64,000 nucleotides of DNA from Actinokineospora bangkokensis. Its GTDB lineage: Bacteria > Actinomycetota > Actinomycetes > Mycobacteriales > Pseudonocardiaceae. Shown here one piece after another: positions 40,872 to 48,511 of the stretch (its first letter is position 1; each line of letters begins with the position of its first letter). The translations under genes were made by a program, and so were the position numbers. Below the pieces are notes generated by a model. The model saw nothing but the letters and a program-made list of their open reading frames with translations, was not told the origin of the DNA and did not search any database. The stretch is from assembly GCF_001940455.1 (NCBI RefSeq), contig NZ_MKQR01000011.1:124001-188000 (forward strand). Direction: 5' to 3'.

Positions 40872-42553
40872 GTCCGCTCCTCAGCCTCGGTGTAGTGGTC
40901 GACCAGGGCGCGGTTCCAGTCGGACCAGTCCGGGATGGAGTGACCGCCGGGGTGGTCGAAGAACCGGACCGGCGCGCGCGGGTCGACCGCGCGCACGGCC
41001 TCCAGCAACCGGTGGGACTGCGCGACCGGGCTCCGGTCGTCCCGAGTGCCGTGGCCGATCAGCAGCGGCACCGCGGCGAGGGCGGGCGCGCGGCTCAGCG
41101 GGCTGCGCTCCCACAGCCGCGCCCGATCGCCCAGCAGCTCGCCCAGCTCGTCGTCGAGCCAGCGGCGGCGAACCCCGGACATGCCCGCGCTGAGGTCGGG
41201 CAGATCGGTGACCGGCGCCCAGACCGCGACCGCCGCGACCGGGGTCGTCGTGGCGACCAGGAGCGCGAGATAGCCGCCGTAGCTCTGGCCGTAGAGGTGC
41301 ACGGGGCGACCGTCGGCGGCCAGGGACCGCAGCCTGCGCGCGACCGCCTCGGCGTCTTCCCCGCCCCAGTCGCCCCGGCCGCGCTCGCGGTAGGCAGCAC
41401 CGTAGCCCGAGCTCCCCGGGTAGTTCGGCCCGACGACGGCCCACCCGGCGAGCACGAGCGCCTCGACGACCGGGTCGTAGAGCTGGCGCAGCTGCCCACG
41501 CGGACCACCGTGCAGGAACACCACCGTGCCCCGCGGTTCGCGGTCGCGCGGGGTGAAGACCCACTCCGGCACGTCGTCGACCAGACGGTGGAACCAGCGC
41601 AGCGGGCCGCCCTCGGCCGGTCCGCTCGCAGCGGGGAGCGCCCAGTGGGCGGGTCTGGGCGGCGCCGCGGGCGACTGGTGCAGCCCGACCAGGTGGTGCT
41701 CGTCGCGCGCGAAGGTCACCTCGGTGGCCAGGCCCGGGGGCGGCACCAGGTCGCCGACCAGGGCACCGCGCCGGTCGAGCACCCGGTAGACGAAGCGGTG
41801 GTCGGCGGAGGCCATCGTCAGCAACCTGCTACCGGACGGGGCCAGGTCGACGGCGTCCTGCCCGGCCTGGTCGTGGAACCACCGGACCCCACCGGTCGCG
41901 GGGTCGAGGATCCCGGGCACCGAGCGGCCCAGCCCGTCGATGCCGGTCAACCCGGCGCGGCCGACCGACCGCACCGCGCGCACGCCGTCCGGCCAGGACA
42001 CCGGTACCTCCGTGGGGATGCCGCCGCTCAAGCGCAGCAGGCTCAGCCGGTCGCCTTCGACGATGATCGTGTCGTCGAACCAGCCGCCGACCCCGCGCAC
42101 GCCCCGGGTGCCGGGGATGGGCGCGTAGGTGTCGTCGTCGGCGCGGTAGAGACACAGCTCCGCCGCGCCGCGGCTGGTCAGCACCACCAGCACCTCCAAC
42201 CCGCCGCCGGGGGTGACCCGGCATCGCACGGGCCGCCCCAGCACCCGCAGCCGCCGGGCCACGGCGCCGCGGTGGGTGGTGTCAAGCACCCACAGCAGCG
42301 CGGGCTTGGTGGGCAACCAGAGCACGACGTGGTGGTCACCCGCCCACCCCAGCACCCGCCAGTCCGGTTCGGTTAGCGGCATCGTCCACTGTGGTGCACC
42401 GGGGATTAGGGAACCGTTGTCTCGCAGGGCAAAGCACAACACGCTGTCGTTGTCGGCGACCACGACCTGTGCGCGGTCCGGGGAGACGGACCACGCCCTC
42501 GGCACGCCCACGGCGGGCCCTCGGGTGGTGCGCAGGTCCACGTGGGGGGTCAT
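40862..42553 (-). CDS. Prolyl-oligopeptidase-family serine peptidase, candidate leader peptidase
   Basis: A 563-aa S9-family enzyme: an N-terminal beta-propeller-like region (residues 1-320) gating a C-terminal alpha/beta hydrolase. The catalytic triad is readable: Ser424 in GQSYGG, Asp505/506 in HGTRDDRS and His538 in GGHSIPDW. FLHGGP before the nucleophile is the oxyanion-hole segment. No signal peptide is present, so it acts in the cytosol. In class III clusters a prolyl oligopeptidase is known to remove leaders. Here all four precursors carry Pro immediately before the SLC core, an ideal cut site. ATG 42553 overlaps the upstream stop (ATGA). Confidence 0.88.
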   Translation of the reverse strand: MTPHVDLRTTRGPAVGVPRAWSVSPDRAQVVVADNDSVLCFALRDNGSLIPGAPQWTMPLTEPDWRVLGWAGDHHVVLWLPTKPALLWVLDTTHRGAVARRLRVLGRPVRCRVTPGGGLEVLVVLTSRGAAELCLYRADDDTYAPIPGTRGVRGVGGWFDDTIIVEGDRLSLLRLSGGIPTEVPVSWPDGVRAVRSVGRAGLTGIDGLGRSVPGILDPATGGVRWFHDQAGQDAVDLAPSGSRLLTMASADHRFVYRVLDRRGALVGDLVPPPGLATEVTFARDEHHLVGLHQSPAAPPRPAHWALPAASGPAEGGPLRWFHRLVDDVPEWVFTPRDREPRGTVVFLHGGPRGQLRQLYDPVVEALVLAGWAVVGPNYPGSSGYGAAYRERGRGDWGGEDAEAVARRLRSLAADGRPVHLYGQSYGGYLALLVATTTPVAAVAVWAPVTDLPDLSAGMSGVRRRWLDDELGELLGDRARLWERSPLSRAPALAAVPLLIGHGTRDDRSPVAQSHRLLEAVRAVDPRAPVRFFDHPGGHSIPDWSDWNRALVDHYTEAEERTWT

Positions 42554-44160
42554 GGCCTGGCCCCCAGCGCGGCGAGCGCGTCGAGCCCGGCGCGGACCTG
42601 CGCGCTGAGGGCGAGGTCAGCCCGGATCTCGCCCAGGGGCCGGTCGACCCGGGGTTCCCCGGTGGCCTCCAACGCGCGCACCATCGCGGCGAAGGCCGCT
42701 GGGGCGGCCTGCCGCATCCGCCGCGACGCCTCGGCGTACCAGCTCGCGGCCGTCACCGGCGCGCCGTGGGCCAGGCACCTCGCGGCCAGCGCCGAGCAGA
42801 CCTTGACCACTGCCAGTTCGTCGGCGCGGCGTGGTGCGGGGCACGCGTCGTGGACGCGCAGCAACTCCTCCGCGAACTCCTCCGCCCGTGGTTGGTCGCC
42901 GGTGGCCAGCAGGGCGTCGACCAACTTGGGCACCGCATAGGTGAGGCCCGCCAACGAACGCGCCGCCGCTGCGGCGCGCGCGGACTCCAGCCGGGTGCCC
43001 AGCGCCTGGGCGGCGGTGGCCGGGTCTCGGCTCTGGACGTCGGCCAGGTTCGTCAGCAGCAGGCACCGCTGCTCGACCAGCGCCGGGTCGGGGTTCCCGG
43101 CCAGGGCGGCCAATCCGGCGCGCTCGGCCGCGGCGGCACCTGCCCGGTTGCCGGTGCGCAAGTGGGCCAGCGCCGCGCCGTTGTGGCTGGCCGCCACCCG
43201 GCTGGCACCCGCGCCGCCCTGGACGGGCACGTGGGTGCTGGCGTAGTCGAAGTGCCGCAGGCTCTCCGCCGGTGCCGCACCTTTGGCGAGCGCTTGGCCG
43301 AGGTGGTAGGCCAGCAGCGATCGCGTGGACGGGTCGACCCCACCCCGCTCGGCCAACGCCAGCACCCGGTCGGCCGCGGCCGGGCCGAGGTGAGCGCGGT
43401 GGGCTGCGACGAACGCTGCCAACCGCACCCCGATCCCGCCCGTGCGCGCGACGCGGGCCAGGGCCAGCGGTCGGTCGGCCGACACCGCGCAAGCCACCGC
43501 GCTCAGTGCGCTGGCGTCACCCGCCAGCAGCAGAGCGGACAGCGACGGCACCACCGCACCACCGACCACGAGTTCGGCCAGTTCTCGGGTGGCCCCACCT
43601 CGGCCGACGCAGGTGACGAGGTCACCGCGGCGATCGACGAGCTCATCGACGCGCGAGCGATCCCACCCCCGCTCCACCGCCCAGCGGTGCAGGTCCGCGG
43701 TTGCCACGATCCCCCCGGCGGTCCGCACCGCGGCGATGGCCTCAGAGTCGCCAGTGGACGGGGTGGCCCGGTGGCGCAGCACGACGACGCGCAGCAGCCT
43801 GCCGCCTGCGCGCACCCGCTGCGCGCAGGCGCGCAGGAACGACACGTCCGCCGCACGCACCCGGCCGGAGAACTCGGCGACCAGCAAGCGCGGAGCGGCC
43901 TCGGCCACCTCGCGCAACGCCGACTCGCGCAGCGCCTGCCGGTTCTCCCTGGCGTGCAGCAGGTTGTGGACGGACACCAACTCCGAGGCGGGTGCTCGGT
44001 GCGGCGAGCGCAACGCCCACAGCGGGACCTCTCCCGCACCGAGGTGGTGGGAGGTGTGCGCGGGGTCCAGCCGGGCGAGCGCCGAGGCGATCTCGGCGGG
44101 AGCGGCGACCAGCACCCGGGCCCCGTCCGGGTCCAGCATCTCCTTCACGAGGTCAGGCAT
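42550..44160 (-). CDS. Unrecognised TPR-like protein in lanthipeptide operon
   Basis: A 536-aa, largely alpha-helical protein I cannot assign. The first 150 residues show alternating strands and helices (RVLVAAPAEIASALARL, RLLVAEFSG, LLRVVVLRH) like a Rossmann or P-loop-type domain, but without a Walker A motif. From about residue 200 on it is built of helical pairs rich in Ala and Leu (AYHLGQALAKG, AALAHLRTGNRAGAAAAER, LLTNLADVQSRDP), a TPR-like solenoid similar to the C-terminal part of STAND regulators. There is no DNA-binding motif or membrane helix. Both ends overlap neighbouring genes, so it is co-translated with the GNAT and peptidase. A scaffold or an immunity or regulatory role is possible. 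Confidence 0.6.
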   Translation of the reverse strand: MPDLVKEMLDPDGARVLVAAPAEIASALARLDPAHTSHHLGAGEVPLWALRSPHRAPASELVSVHNLLHARENRQALRESALREVAEAAPRLLVAEFSGRVRAADVSFLRACAQRVRAGGRLLRVVVLRHRATPSTGDSEAIAAVRTAGGIVATADLHRWAVERGWDRSRVDELVDRRGDLVTCVGRGGATRELAELVVGGAVVPSLSALLLAGDASALSAVACAVSADRPLALARVARTGGIGVRLAAFVAAHRAHLGPAAADRVLALAERGGVDPSTRSLLAYHLGQALAKGAAPAESLRHFDYASTHVPVQGGAGASRVAASHNGAALAHLRTGNRAGAAAAERAGLAALAGNPDPALVEQRCLLLTNLADVQSRDPATAAQALGTRLESARAAAAARSLAGLTYAVPKLVDALLATGDQPRAEEFAEELLRVHDACPAPRRADELAVVKVCSALAARCLAHGAPVTAASWYAEASRRMRQAAPAAFAAMVRALEATGEPRVDRPLGEIRADLALSAQVRAGLDALAALGARP

Positions 44161-44950
44161 CTCCGCCCCCCACGGGGATCAGGCTCACCCGCAGCGGCGG
44201 CCGGACCGCGGTGAAGCCCAGCGAGCGGTAGAGCCTGCGGGCGACCCAGTTGCCCTCGACGACGTGCAGGTGGCACTCGGCGTACCCGACGTCGATCAAC
44301 CGGGTCAGCGCGGCCAGCAGCACCGCCTTGCCGAACCCGGAGCCCCGGTGCTCGGCGGACGCCACGCAGTGCCCGATGAGCGGGACCCCGTGGTGCTCGG
44401 TGACCGCGACCGCCGCCACCACCGCCCCGTCCACCTCGACCACCACGCTGGCCTGGTCGATCAGCGGACCGTGCGCGCCCGCTCGGACCTCCCGCCAGAC
44501 CGACAGGTCCAGGGGCCGGACGCCCTGCGGGCTCAGATCCGCCAGGACGTCGTCGGGCACCGGGGCCAGCGGGCGCACGGCGTGGCCGTCGGGCAGTGGC
44601 CGCACGCGCTCGGCGAGCAGGTCACCGTCCAGCAGCAGACCCATGTGGACCATGCGGTGCAGCCTGCGGGTGCCCACCAGGTCCGCGTCCCAGCAGTCCG
44701 GGTGGATGGCGACCACCTCGGCCACGCCGAACTCCGCACCCACCCGGGCCGCCGCGGCCAGCAGCAGCGCGGCCGCGCCCGGGTCACGGCGGTGCGGGCG
44801 GAAGTCGTGCAGCGCGACCTGGCCGCCCAGGCCTCGGGCGGCGGTGCAGGAGAACTCGGGCACCCCGGGTGCGCTCGCCCGGACCAGGCGGTGGTCCTCG
44901 TCGGGTGCGAACAGGTCGATCCGGGTGGTGGGGACGCCGGTGGCGGTCAT
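44153..44950 (-). CDS. GNAT-family acetyltransferase, lanthipeptide operon
   Basis: A 265-aa protein. ATG 44950 overlaps the synthetase stop (ATGA). The C-terminal half is a GNAT domain: VASAEHRGSGFGKAVLLAALT is motif A, and HVVEGNWVARRLYRSLGF the final strand and helix. The N-terminal half is a diverged second unit (VGAEFGVAEVVAIHPDCWD) or a substrate domain. Its position directly after the synthetase suggests a tailoring step, for example acetylation of the new N-terminus after leader removal, or of a lysine-free peptide terminus. That role is inference; self-resistance by acetylation is an alternative. Confidence 0.82.
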   Translation of the reverse strand: MTATGVPTTRIDLFAPDEDHRLVRASAPGVPEFSCTAARGLGGQVALHDFRPHRRDPGAAALLLAAAARVGAEFGVAEVVAIHPDCWDADLVGTRRLHRMVHMGLLLDGDLLAERVRPLPDGHAVRPLAPVPDDVLADLSPQGVRPLDLSVWREVRAGAHGPLIDQASVVVEVDGAVVAAVAVTEHHGVPLIGHCVASAEHRGSGFGKAVLLAALTRLIDVGYAECHLHVVEGNWVARRLYRSLGFTAVRPPLRVSLIPVGGGDA

Positions 44951-47457
44951 GGTGTGCTCCCGGGGATGGTGAGGGGCGCGTGCGGCAGCAGACCTGCCAG
45001 ACGCAGGCGGAAGGCGTGCACGCCGAGGTGGCCGCGCATGTAGGAGGGGCGCGGGGCGCTGCCGCCCTCGTGCGCCCAGGCGTGGCCGCGCCCGGAGCGC
45101 ACGCGCAGGGCGTCGAGCTTGCGGCCGACGCGCTCGGCGCCGTCGAGGAACTCCGGCTCGGCCAGGTCGAGCAGGAAGTCCCCGTCGCCCGCGAGCCCGT
45201 GGCAGCGGTTGGCGCTGCCGAAGGCGCGGCCGCCGGTGATGGCCCGCCCGGCGCCCCTGGCCGCCTCGACCAGGTCGTCGTCGCCGGTGGCCCGGCCGGT
45301 CGCCAGCAGGAAGGCCCCGACCCCGGCGGCACCGTTGCACCAGTGCGTCCACAGGGCCGACCCGGGGTCGGGACCACCGCGCCAGCTGTGGCCGAGGGCG
45401 GTGGGCTCGGCCAGCGCGACCAGCGCGCGGGCGGCTCGCACCGCCGTGCCCACGGCCGCGTCGTGCCCGAGGGCGGTGCCGGCGACCAGCAGGAAGTAGC
45501 CGATGCCCGCGCTGCCGTGGGCGTAGCCGTAGCTGTGGTCGGAGCCCTTGAGCCACACCGGTAGACCGGAACGGTCCTGCGCGCCGTCGAGCAGCCGCTC
45601 GACCACGCCGAGCACGTGGCCGCGCCGATCGAGGTCACCGGTGGCCAGCAGGGTGCCCAGCTGGGCCAGACCGATGCCCGCCCACCCGTGGGTGATGTCC
45701 CAAGCGCCGGGGTCGTGCGCCACCAGCGCGTCGGCGAGGGCGTGCGACCGGGCGCGCAGCAGGGGGGCGCGGCGGCCGTCGACCAGGGTCGACAGGTCCG
45801 CCAGCAGCCAGGGCAGCGCGCCCACCCCGAAGTGCAGTCCCGGCGGGGTCGTGCCGGGGACGAACGGGGTGCCGGAGACCACCCGGTCGAGCAGGTCGGC
45901 GGCGTGCCGGACCCAGCGGCGGTCACCGGTGGCGCGGAACAGGTCCAGGTAGAACTGGGCGACCCCGGTGGTGCCGGTGTGAAAGCACGCGGGGTGGAAC
46001 GCCTCCGACGCCCACGCGCTCGGCCACGGCCACGCCCCGCGGTCCCACTCGGCGCGGTCGACCAATTCCTCCCCGGCGGTCACCGCGTCTTCGACGACCT
46101 GGTCGGTGTCGCAGCGCGTGGTGCCCGGGGGTGCGCCGATGCGGTCGCGCACGAGGTCTGCCTCGACCTCGACCCCGGCGGGGGCGAACGCGGTGAGCAT
46201 CGCGTCGACGTGGGGGGCGGGGTCGTGGCCGATGCCGACGAAGGGGTCGACGCCGGTCAGCACGAAGTGGGTGGTGGCGGCCACGGCGAAGTCCGGGTCG
46301 GAGTCGCGGCCGGGCTTGCCGTAACCGGGGGTGCACCCCTCGAACAGCGGCTCCGGCGACTCGGCGAACGCGCACAGCTCCAGGTCGATGGCGGTCAGGC
46401 GCCCGTCGTCGACCATGATGTTGTTCGGGGTGAAGTCGCGCGGCTCGACGCCGTGCGCGCGCAGCCCGTCGGCCAGCGCGGCGACCTCGCGGCAGAGCAC
46501 CCGCAGGTCCGCCGCGGCCACGCCGCCGGTGTAGTTGGCCCGCTCCACGAACCGCCGCAGGGTGACCCCGGGCAGGAACTCCGCGACCAGGTAGGCGTTG
46601 TCGTCCTCGACGAAGAAGTCCAGCGGCTCGGGCGCCAAGCCGGTGCCGCGCAGGTGGCGCAGCAGCCGCCACTCGTTGCGCAGCCGGTCGACGGCGTCGC
46701 GGCCGAGGACGTCGGCGCAGGTGCCCGAGCGCCCTTCCTTCACGACGACCGGGCGGCCCGCGAGCTCACCGCGGAACACACCGCCCTTGACCGAGCGCTG
46801 CACCAACCCGGAGATCCGCACGCCCCGGCCGAACAGCCCGGTTCCCACCGGCGGCGCCGGTGCGGCCACGGGCGGCAGCGGGTCCGGCACCCATTCGGGG
46901 CGGTAGCCGCCCGGTTTGCGGCTGTCCGGGACCGCGGTGCCGTCCGGGGAGAGCACGACCAGCGACCGGACCTGATCGGGCCCGGCGTAGGTGATCTTGC
47001 CGACGAAGGCGCCGTAGCGCAGGTGCACGTTGCTGCCGCGCCGGTAGCGGCGGTCGCTGGGCACCGCTGGTCCGGGCAGGTCCCGGGTGGCGGAGTGCAA
47101 CTCCTCGGCCAGGTCAGCGACGTCGGCGCTGTCCTCCAGGTAGGCCGTGACGAACTTCCCCGCCTGGGACACGGGGCTCGGCGGCGAGCACAGCCGCGCC
47201 AGGTGCTCGACGGTGCGCGCGGACTTCCACCGCACCCCGCGGCGCAGCAGGATCGGCGCGACCCGGCGCAGCGCCTCGGCGGCGGTGGTGGGGACCGTGC
47301 TGACGTGCAGCTTCCACCCCTGCTGGGCCAGCGGGCCACCACCGGTGGGCTCGAAGTGCCACCAGCCGCCGTCGGGGCGGACGCGGTGCGTGCGGCTCCA
47401 CTCGGCGGCCAACCGGTGGGCCACCTGCGACACCGGGTCGAGCACGGGGACGGTCAC
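44947..47457 (-). CDS. lanL: Class IV lanthipeptide synthetase LanL
   Basis: An 836-aa trifunctional enzyme that phosphorylates Ser/Thr of the precursor, eliminates phosphate and closes thioether rings. GTG 47457 lies 2 nt after the precursor stop, with the Shine-Dalgarno AGGAG inside the end of that gene. The lyase domain (1-210) has WKLHVS (48-53) and GKF (100-102). The kinase (about 215-490) has Lys240 in VVVK, RDFTPNN with Asp341 and Asn346, and Asp358 in IDLE. The cyclase (about 495-836) has THGWAGIG, YAHGSAGIG and complete zinc ligands Cys707 (HWCNGAAG) and Cys752-His753 (RCHGLAG). Intact zinc ligands separate class IV LanL from class III LanKC. All domains look functional. Confidence 0.95.
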   Translation of the reverse strand: MTVPVLDPVSQVAHRLAAEWSRTHRVRPDGGWWHFEPTGGGPLAQQGWKLHVSTVPTTAAEALRRVAPILLRRGVRWKSARTVEHLARLCSPPSPVSQAGKFVTAYLEDSADVADLAEELHSATRDLPGPAVPSDRRYRRGSNVHLRYGAFVGKITYAGPDQVRSLVVLSPDGTAVPDSRKPGGYRPEWVPDPLPPVAAPAPPVGTGLFGRGVRISGLVQRSVKGGVFRGELAGRPVVVKEGRSGTCADVLGRDAVDRLRNEWRLLRHLRGTGLAPEPLDFFVEDDNAYLVAEFLPGVTLRRFVERANYTGGVAAADLRVLCREVAALADGLRAHGVEPRDFTPNNIMVDDGRLTAIDLELCAFAESPEPLFEGCTPGYGKPGRDSDPDFAVAATTHFVLTGVDPFVGIGHDPAPHVDAMLTAFAPAGVEVEADLVRDRIGAPPGTTRCDTDQVVEDAVTAGEELVDRAEWDRGAWPWPSAWASEAFHPACFHTGTTGVAQFYLDLFRATGDRRWVRHAADLLDRVVSGTPFVPGTTPPGLHFGVGALPWLLADLSTLVDGRRAPLLRARSHALADALVAHDPGAWDITHGWAGIGLAQLGTLLATGDLDRRGHVLGVVERLLDGAQDRSGLPVWLKGSDHSYGYAHGSAGIGYFLLVAGTALGHDAAVGTAVRAARALVALAEPTALGHSWRGGPDPGSALWTHWCNGAAGVGAFLLATGRATGDDDLVEAARGAGRAITGGRAFGSANRCHGLAGDGDFLLDLAEPEFLDGAERVGRKLDALRVRSGRGHAWAHEGGSAPRPSYMRGHLGVHAFRLRLAGLLPHAPLTIPGSTP

Positions 47458-47459
47458 GG

Positions 47460-47591
47460 CTACTCCTGGTAGGTGGGTTGGCTGGTCCAGGTGCAGACGA
47501 CGCACAGGGACGGGTCCTCGAACTGGAACGAGTCGTCCTCGTAGCCCAGTGCGAGCAGGTCGGCTGCGGTCATCGGCTCGGACTCGGACAT
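47460..47591 (-). CDS. lanA: Lanthipeptide precursor (diverged copy next to lanL)
   Basis: A 43-aa precursor. The leader is acidic (MSESEPMTAADLLALGYEDD) with the DLxxLGYExDSF motif shared by the other three. The core begins after FEDP: SLCVVCTWT then the tail SQPTYQE. Between the two cysteines it has VV where the others have a Ser or Thr, so the second Cys has no dehydratable residue between it and the first. The gene is preceded by GAAGGGGAAGCCCG and a hairpin; its last codons supply the ribosome-binding site of lanL, tying precursor and synthetase translation together. Confidence 0.9.
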   Translation of the reverse strand: MSESEPMTAADLLALGYEDDSFQFEDPSLCVVCTWTSQPTYQE

Positions 47592-47617
47592 CGGGCTTCC
47601 CCTTCCCGAGGTGGACC

Positions 47618-47648
47618 GTGGGGCCCCGGACCTGGTCCGGGACCCCAC
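47618..47648 (-). terminator. Intercistronic hairpin between precursors and lanL
   Basis: GTGGGG (47618-47623) pairs with CCCCAC (47643-47648) and CCGGACC (47626-47632) with GGTCCGG (47634-47640), separated by a 2x2 mismatch. It lies between the third and fourth precursor genes. Such hairpins in lantibiotic operons act as leaky terminators or stabilise the upstream message, giving excess precursor over enzyme. Confidence 0.65.
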
Positions 47649-47660
47649 GAGCGGTGAGTC

Positions 47661-47798
47661 CTAACCGAGGGACTCGTTCTCCGTGACGGTCCAGCTGCAC
47701 ACGGTGCACAGCGAGGGGTCCTCCCCCTCGAAGCTGTCCGCCTCGTAGCCCAGCTCGGCCAGGTCCTCGACCGTCTTGGGGTCGCGCTCGTCGCTCAT
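47661..47798 (-). CDS. lanA: Lanthipeptide precursor
   Basis: A 45-aa precursor with ribosome-binding site AGAGGAAGACCC before ATG 47798. The leader contains TVEDLAELGYEADSF followed by EGEDP. The core is SLCTVCSWT with tail VTENESLG. Possible ring donors are Ser in SLC and Thr in CTVC, each two residues before a Cys, plus Ser and Thr after the second Cys. The leader is identical to those of the two genes upstream, which indicates recent tandem duplication. Confidence 0.92.
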   Translation of the reverse strand: MSDERDPKTVEDLAELGYEADSFEGEDPSLCTVCSWTVTENESLG

Positions 47799-47832
47799 GG
47801 GTCTTCCTCTCGGTTCGTGGTGGGTGTGGGAG

Positions 47833-47967
47833 TCAGAACTGCTCGGGCGGCGCAGGGGTCAGGCTGCACACGGTGCACAGCGAGGGGTCGTCCCACGCGA
47901 AGCTGTCCGCCTCGTAGCCCAGCTCGGCCAGGTCCTCGACGGTCTTCGGGTCGCGCTCGTCGCTCAC
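47833..47967 (-). CDS. lanA: Lanthipeptide precursor, GTG start
   Basis: A 44-aa precursor. The start is GTG 47967, placed after GAGAGGAACACC; using it aligns the protein exactly with its two ATG-initiated neighbours. The leader is shared (TVEDLAELGYEADSF), then AWDDP. The core is SLCTVCSLT with the proline-rich tail PAPPEQF, which replaces the Trp seen in the other three by Leu. The weaker GTG start may lower its dose relative to the other precursors. Confidence 0.9.
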   Translation of the reverse strand: MSDERDPKTVEDLAELGYEADSFAWDDPSLCTVCSLTPAPPEQF

Positions 47968-47996
47968 GGTGTTCCTCTCCATCCGTGAGGCGGGTA

Positions 47997-48128
47997 TCAG
48001 GCCTCGGCGTGCGAGACGGTCCAGCTGCACACGCTGCACAGCGAGGGGTCCTCCCCCTCGAAGCTGTCCGCCTCGTAGCCCAGCTCGGCCAGGTCCTCGA
48101 CGGTCTTGGGGTCGCGCTCGTCGCTCAT
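47997..48128 (-). CDS. lanA: Lanthipeptide precursor, first of the tandem set
   Basis: A 43-aa precursor starting at ATG 48128 after AAAGGAAGACCC. The leader is identical to its tandem neighbours. The core after EGEDP is SLCSVCSWT with tail VSHAEA; Ser replaces Thr between the cysteines, so the second ring could be lanthionine instead of methyllanthionine. It lies 43 nt downstream of the small secreted-peptide gene. Confidence 0.92.
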   Translation of the reverse strand: MSDERDPKTVEDLAELGYEADSFEGEDPSLCSVCSWTVSHAEA

Positions 48129-48171
48129 GGGTCTTCCTTTCGCGGAGTTGGTTTCCGGAAGGTGCCGGGAG

Positions 48172-48315
48172 TCAGTCCCAGGGGGTGTCCGACTGCTGGA
48201 CCGCCTGCACGGGCGCGGCCACCGGCTCGATCGCGGTGACGGACGCCGTCGCGGCTCCGATGGCGAGTGCGGCCATCGCGGCGGTGAGGGCCAAACGCAA
48301 TTTCCAGACCAGCAT
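48172..48315 (-). CDS. 47-aa putative secreted peptide
   Basis: A 47-aa product with ribosome-binding site GGGAG 7 nt before ATG 48315. It has a positively charged start (MLVWKLRLAL), a hydrophobic Ala-rich core to about residue 24 and a short polar tail ending QSDTPWD. It has no Cys and is not related to the precursors. The layout is that of a small exported peptide, either membrane-held or cleaved. It is the first gene of the lan operon and lies directly downstream of the SARP-NB-ARC-TPR regulator. TPR regulators paired with small exported peptides occur in Gram-positive quorum sensing, so a signalling role is a reasonable but untested idea. Confidence 0.7.
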   Translation of the reverse strand: MLVWKLRLALTAAMAALAIGAATASVTAIEPVAAPVQAVQQSDTPWD

Positions 48316-48422
48316 CGCTGACTCCCATCGCTTCCGGTTCGGGGCTGGTGGCCTGGGGTTTCGCTCCCTGTCGGCCGCCATGGGAAAAGAGTGCGACCGT
48401 CGGGATTCCGCAGGCGATCCGA

Positions 48423-48483
48423 GGACTATCCGCCCGCTATTCGCGCGAGCACCCCGCTATCCAGGCGTGTCAGCGACCAACAA
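48423..48483 (-). promoter_or_regulatory. Candidate lan operon promoter with repeated ATAGCGG boxes
   Basis: Read on the minus strand, TTGTTG (48483-48478) is followed after 16 nt by GATAGC (48461-48456). ATAGCGGG occurs at 48460-48453 and again at 48440-48433, and a related ATAGTCC at 48429-48423 is offset by 11 nt from the second copy. The same TTGTTG element occurs in the regulator promoter. The poor -10 suggests activator dependence. Confidence 0.4.
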
Positions 48484-48511
48484 TGTTTTCCAATAGCAGG
48501 AAAATAAGAAC

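Larger units (their letters stand above)
47661..48139. repeat. Tandem array of three near-identical precursor genes
   Basis: Three units (47661-47798, 47833-47967, 47997-48128) share a stretch of about 75 nt encoding the leader with only two or three base changes, and similar ribosome-binding sites. The core-encoding 3' ends differ. This pattern, conserved leader and variable core end, is what duplication and diversification of a RiPP precursor produces. Confidence 0.9.

Noticed and set aside
44947-47457. Class III LanKC assignment for the synthetase
   Set aside because: Class III cyclase domains lack zinc ligands; here Cys707, Cys752 and His753 are present, which indicates class IV LanL.
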